From positions 760,325 through 824,324 of the forward strand of contig VXAY01002323.1 of the NCBI GenBank assembly GCA_013399855.1: a stretch of DNA of 64,000 bases. Direction: 5' to 3'. A program made the position numbers and the translations under genes. The stretch is from Oxyruncus cristatus (taxonomy: Eukaryota; Chordata; Aves; Passeriformes; Cotingidae). Shown here in pieces: positions 59,877-64,000 of the stretch. Numbering within the stretch: the first letter of the stretch is position 1; every line of letters starts with the position of its first letter. The notes beneath the pieces are model-generated. The model was not told the origin of the DNA. It did no database searches and saw only the letters and a program-made list of their open reading frames with translations.

Positions 59877-59933
59877 AAAAAAAAAAAAAANNNNNNNNNN
59901 NNNNNNNNNNNNNNNNNAAAAAAAAAAAAAAAA
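59877..59933. other. Poly-A tract containing a 27-N gap
   Basis: At least 14 A residues precede and 16 follow the N run at 59891-59917, so the gap probably hides more poly-A. A poly-A microsatellite or the tail of a processed insertion are both possible. I see no recognisable retrocopy upstream. Confidence 0.9.
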
Positions 59934-60142
59934 GATGTAAAAAGAGATTGGGCGTAAGCAAAACCAGGGGAGAGGTTCCATCAGCTCTCCTTCCACTTCC
60001 AGGGATTCCTGGAAGGTGGGACGGATCCCATACCTGCTAATTACTTGCTTCTGAAGGACTAGAGCTTACCTTTGCTTCGTAGGATTCTTAGGAAGCTGCT
60101 TTGCATTAAAGCTGCTGCTTGTGCTCCTTCACAGTGTCCTCA

Positions 60143-60250
60143 GTGTGTGCTCAGGTTTGGCTTTGTTATTATCACTGATAATAAAGCGATAATTTCATTA
60201 GGATTATTTGCCCTGGAGTGTGAGCTCAGGTTTTGCTTTATTATTATCAC
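60143..60250. repeat. 33-bp direct repeat, 75 bp apart
   Basis: GTGTGTGCTCAGGTTTGGCT... at 60143-60175 recurs at 60218-60250 with three differences. Both copies end in TTATTATCAC. The intervening sequence does not repeat. Confidence 0.85.
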
Positions 60251-60864
60251 CGCGTGGTTTCAACGTGTTTCTGCAGTCAGATGGCACGAGCCCCATAAAT
60301 TGTCACAAATTTGTATCATAAAATATGTTATTTCAGGAACTGTTGGAGTGAGGCCCTTTTTAGGTGATGACGGTTTCGATGAGGGCGAAATAATTTTCAC
60401 AGGAGAAACCTGCTGAGGGGCTTCCCCATCGCTGTGCAGTCCCCAAATAAAAGGGATCAAATGTCCTGCCTGTCTCAGCAAAGGGTCTTACCTAATGAGA
60501 CATTAACAGACTGTTTTGGACATCAAAAGGCTTTGCTCTCCTTGGGGGGACGTGGATAGACAAAAAATAAATTAATAGAGCTGGGACAGAAAGTTGTTCT
60601 TTTCTGCCCCTTTTAACGTGACCATCTTTGTAGACAAAGCAACCCTGAAGGCCCAGGAACCTTTGGAGGAGCTCCAAAGACAGCGTGTGCTGTGAGGAGA
60701 AGGAAGATGAGGAAGAAAGGGGTCTTGAGACCTCTGACTCAGTTCTGGGGAGGCTGTGCCAGGGGGACAGATCTGCGGAGGTTCTGGGGGGGGATAGTTC
60801 TGGGATTGGATGGATTAGTGCTATAAAATTAGTGCTGTAAAACCCCTGGACACGGGTGTGCACC

Positions 60865-61671
60865 GACCTCCCTGGGTCCCCCCTCCTGTCAGGGGGTTGC
60901 AGAGAGTGAGAAGGTCTCCCCTGAGCCTCCTCCTCTCCAGGCTGAGCCCCCCCAGCTCCCTCAGCTGCTCCTCCCAGCACTTGTGCTCCAGACCCTTCCC
61001 CAGCCTCGTTGCCCTTCTCTGGACACGCTCCAGCCCCTCCCCACCCTTCCCCACCTGAGGGCCCAGAGCTGGGCACAGCCCTCGAGGTGAGGCCTCCCCA
61101 GTGCCCAGGGCAGGGGCACAATCCCTGCCCTGCTCCTGCTGCCACACTGCTCCTGAGCCAGGCCAGGATCCATCGGCCTCTTGCCCCCCTGGGCACCCCT
61201 GGCTCACGTTCAGCTGCTGTCAGTCAGTCCCCCCGGGGCCCTTTCTGTCCCCCCACTCTGTCCCCAGCCCGTGGGGCTGCCGGGGCTTGTTGTGGCCAAA
61301 GGGCAGGACCCGGCCCTTGGCCTTGGTGAACCTCATCCCGTTGGGATCAGCCCATGGATCCAGCCTGTCCAGGACCCTCTGCAGAGCCCTCCTGCCCTCC
61401 AGCAGATCCACACTCCCCCCCAGTTTGGTGTCATCTGCAGATTTGCTGATGGTTCACTCCATCCCCTCATCCAGGTCATCAATAAAGTCATTAAATAGGG
61501 CTGGGCCCAGCACTGAGCCCTGGGGACACCAGTGGTGCCCGGATCCCAACTGGAGGCAGCTCCGTTCCCCACCACTCTCTGGGCCTTGGCATCAGCCAGT
61601 TCTTAACCCAGCCCAGGGTGCCCCTGTCCAAGATGTGGGTGCAGCTTTTCCAGGAGTGTGCCGTGGGAGTT
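60865..61671 (-). mobile_element. CR1 LINE fragment with reverse transcriptase C-terminal half
   Basis: The CR1 piece reaching furthest upstream in the reverse transcriptase. On the minus strand it begins inside the palm (NSHGTLLEKL), then PQGSVLGPALFNDFIDDLDEG and SADDTKLGG (61430-61441). That last is the catalytic F/YADD motif with its first residue changed to Ser. Next come [15 protein letters not shown] and [17 protein letters not shown] up to [11 protein letters not shown]. Frames change at least once and stops occur, so it is a pseudogene. The 3' UTR and octamer tail are missing: similarity fades near 60865, unlike most copies here. The 5' end abuts a U2 snRNA piece in the opposite orientation. 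Confidence 0.95.
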
Positions 61672-61709
61672 GCTTCTCGGCCTTTTGGCTAAGATCAAGT
61701 GCAGTATCT
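61672..61709 (+). pseudogene. U2 snRNA 5'-end fragment
   Basis: GCTTCTCGGCCTTTTGGCT followed by AAGATCAAGTGCAGTATCT matches the first part of U2 snRNA, beginning at about its fourth nucleotide, with one visible change (GTGCAG for GTGTAG). This covers stem-loop I and the start of the branch-point recognition region. Similarity stops after about 38 bp, before the Sm site and the 3' stem-loops. There is no upstream snRNA promoter, since the preceding base belongs to a CR1 element. It cannot make functional U2. Confidence 0.9.
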
Positions 61710-61711
61710 CA

Positions 61712-63485
61712 TCCCTACTCACATTGTTTGGAGAAGTTTTCCTCCATTGTAGTCATCATCCCCACTACAAGACACTGAGATCTATCACCAGGTACAAGAC
61801 AACTCGATGTTTTCCCCTACTAAAACAATCCTTTTTTGTATTTAATCCCTAGCAAAACGACTTCTGCTGATTGTGCCTTTTGAAGCACGGGTGTCACTTG
61901 GTTACCTTCCTTCAGGTGGATCATGCAGCTGCTTTCAATTACCCTTCACCCTTATTTTACGACCCTAAACTAATTATAGGTTTAGGAGAAAAACAGTCAA
62001 AATGGCCAAGTTCAGCTGAAGAGAAAAACATCCATTTTGCTGACGAAGACACAGCTCCACGGCTCCCAAGGTCAGGGATCACTTAACTCCTAAATTCCCA
62101 AGCTAATTGAGGTAGGGATGTTGCTTTGCAACTCAGAAGTTTCTCCAGCCCTTCCAGGCCGGCATTCCCAGCCAGCATTCCAGGCCAGCATTCCCAGAGC
62201 TCGCGAAGCCGCAGCTGGGGGATCCTTGGCGGATTTTGGGGAGCTCGCTGCAGTTTGACGCCGGTGTTTTTTTCCGACTCCTCGGTGCTCTTCCCGAAAG
62301 AGCCACTGGGTGGGGCAGGAGGATAAACCATGGATTCATCTCGGCGCCTGATTTCCCTGGAGCGGCGATCGGGAATGATCCAACCCTGGCAGGATCCTTC
62401 CCACGTGGAGCTGCCAAAGGATCGCTGCCTTCTGGCTCCATCCACTCCCAAAAATGGCAAAAAGGAATAAACTCTTGGAGTCTGGAGCTGGCTTGGAAGT
62501 GCAGCTCAAGCACCCGGGAGGCTCTAAAGCCACGAGGGAGAGCCTTAAGTGACCTGGGGTGGGGGTTGTGTCCCCAAATAACTCGGGGACTGAGGAAAGG
62601 GGTCTGGCCCCTTCCCAGCTGGCTCCCGGTGGATCAGGATAAACCTGCAGACCCAAAGCTGTGCTTTGGGACGCGTTTTCCCGGGAGCAAATCCCTGATA
62701 AGGAAGCTTTCCGTGGGCTGCAGTAAACAAATCAATCTCTGCGGCTGAATCCGAACCGAGGGAGACTGAAGGAACTCTGAAGGGCTTTCATGCCCAAATA
62801 AATTATTCCTGCTGTGACAATAAGGTTTGATTTTCCCCAGCCATTGGCGGAGCTGCCCAGGACAGAAACATCCCTGTATTTAACTGGAAATTAAGGGAAT
62901 GCATCACCCGTGACAGGAACTTCTACAAACGGCCCCTCCCCGGCTCCTCATCCATCACCGGCGGGACCTCGGGAAACTCCTTTCCCAGCTCCAGCCGCCC
63001 GCGGGGTGTTTTCCAGGGGACGATGCATTCCCGAGAATCCCGGGGCAGCTGGAGGTGTGCGGGGGTTCTCCTGCTCGTTTAGGGTTTGCTTTGGGAGCTG
63101 GGAAGGATGAGTAAGGAGTGGAAGCCGCTGTCCACCCACTGCTGGTACTTTTCCACCCTCGCCGTGCCAGGCAAATGGGAATATTTGGGACGACAAACAC
63201 AGGGATGTCTCCAAGCTGCATCCGAGGGCTGGAGGGGCTGGGAAGTTCAGGAGAAGAGTGGGAAGGGGGGATTGGCCCTGTGTGACCGTCACAGCTGCTG
63301 GGAGGGATTTGAAACCTTGTCCCTCACGCTGATGGAGGTGTTCGGTGGGTCCCAGGGTGGGATTCACCGACCATTCCAGACCCTCAACGTGGGAAATGTG
63401 GCAACGGGCACCTTTCCCAGCTGGGAGGGACAAACTGGGAGCCTTCTGGGGTTCCTGGGAGCTCTGCCTCCTGTGGGCATCAGAG
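61712..63485. other. Single-copy DNA, no gene seen
   Basis: About 1.8 kb, becoming GC-richer after 62100. A short AGCATTCC(A/C)(A/G)G-type imperfect repeat lies near 62158-62200. Open frames to 170 codons overlap on both strands and show no domain. Confidence 0.5.
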
Positions 63486-63489
63486 CTCT

Positions 63490-63690
63490 AATGGTGTCTG
63501 GGGACCCCGAAAGGGGTGTTTGGGGACCCTGATGTCTGGGGACCCTGAAGGGGGTGTCTGGGACATTGGTGGGCTTGTCTGTGGTCTATGGAGATGTCTG
63601 GAACCCTCGTGGCGGTGTCTGGGGTCTGATGGGGGTGTCTGGGTCTCTGATAGGATGTTTGGGGACCCTCATGGAGTTGCCTGAGACCCT
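63490..63690. repeat. Degenerate G-rich minisatellite
   Basis: Repeated GTGTCTGGGGACCCTGA-like words about 25-35 bp apart with many substitutions and length changes. It is an old or irregular tandem array. Confidence 0.75.
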
Positions 63691-63694
63691 TCTG

Positions 63695-64000
63695 CAGGGA
63701 CTGGGGCTGCCAATGCCACACCAGTGGGTTCTCCTTTGGCTGCTCTCCCCCCTCCCTCTGTGAACAACCTCCAAACAGAAGATCATCTGGTAATTCCCGT
63801 GTGCAGGAGCAGCTCCAGGAGCATTTATTAACCCCAGAGACCACTGAGATGCGAACCTCGGGAGCTCATCTCAGTGATAAAGGGCCATTTAATCCTTGTG
63901 GGCCGGCTGAGAGCAAGAAGGAAGTGCCTGGATTTGGATTTTCTGTGCAGACACCCCCTGGCTCAGCCTCTGATTCCCCTCCAGAGCTGTTCATCCTTCC
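63695..64000. other. Single-copy DNA to window end
   Basis: Nothing recognisable. The window edge may cut a larger feature. Confidence 0.5.

Larger units (their letters stand above)
58520..60860. other. AT-rich single-copy DNA with two assembly gaps
   Basis: No gene seen. 59020-59270 is very AT-rich, with recurring AAATAATACATAAA-type words and a single N at 59129. A poly-A run and gap lie at 59877-59933. A 33-bp direct repeat occurs at 60143 and 60218. Confidence 0.5.

Noticed and set aside
61672..61709. Functional U2 snRNA gene
   Set aside because: Only about 38 bp of the 5' end is present. The Sm site, 3' stem-loops and snRNA promoter are missing.

Overview
The window reads as a 64 kb piece of a vertebrate, almost certainly avian, nuclear genome. 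It carries about twenty fragments of CR1 non-LTR retrotransposons in both orientations, some with the 8-bp AATCATAG/AATCACAG-type 3' tail typical of bird CR1. Several still encode recognisable C-terminal pieces of the CR1 ORF2 reverse transcriptase. Other features are LTR-like repeats, micro- and minisatellites, A/T and G/C homopolymers, and six runs of N left by draft assembly. I found no bacterial-type gene organisation, no operons, and no intact protein-coding gene. The open frames are mostly short and random. The longer ones fall in tandem repeats, CR1 remnants or unsupported single-copy DNA. The sequence is best read as intergenic or intronic DNA.

Layout. 1-713 is single-copy; 714-1340 is a (TATATG)-type microsatellite. 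1345-4485 holds three or four CR1 fragments in single-copy DNA. 4485-15760 is a long, largely repeat-free stretch. 15761-16420 is a CR1 3' end running into a 42/43-bp minisatellite with a 127-bp higher-order period. 17525-22235 has scattered CR1 pieces and a 300-bp exact duplication across a single N. 23741-24345 is a 40-bp minisatellite with a 240-bp higher-order duplication. 24346-31355 is mostly single-copy, with a small array of hairpin-forming units at 30408 and a near-perfect palindrome at 30711. Two CR1 fragments lie at 31.4-31.9 kb. A possible LTR lies at 36.1-36.4 kb. Two diverged copies of one LTR-like repeat face each other at 39.16-39.73 (+) and 43.20-43.82 kb (-). 45-52 kb has more CR1 plus a (GGAGAA)n array beside an assembly gap. 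55.6-58.5 kb is CR1-rich with a C/T-rich minisatellite and two single-N joins. 59-60 kb is AT-rich with an N and a poly-A gap. At 60.87-61.67 kb lies the CR1 fragment reaching furthest upstream into the reverse transcriptase; its 5' end abuts, head to head, about 38 bp of the 5' end of U2 snRNA. The window ends in single-copy DNA with a degenerate G-rich minisatellite.

No genes can be said to work together here. The content is transposon history, tandem-repeat evolution and assembly artefacts. Family calls rest on recognition of CR1, U2 and LTR architecture from sequence alone; all boundaries are approximate, and no database search was possible.
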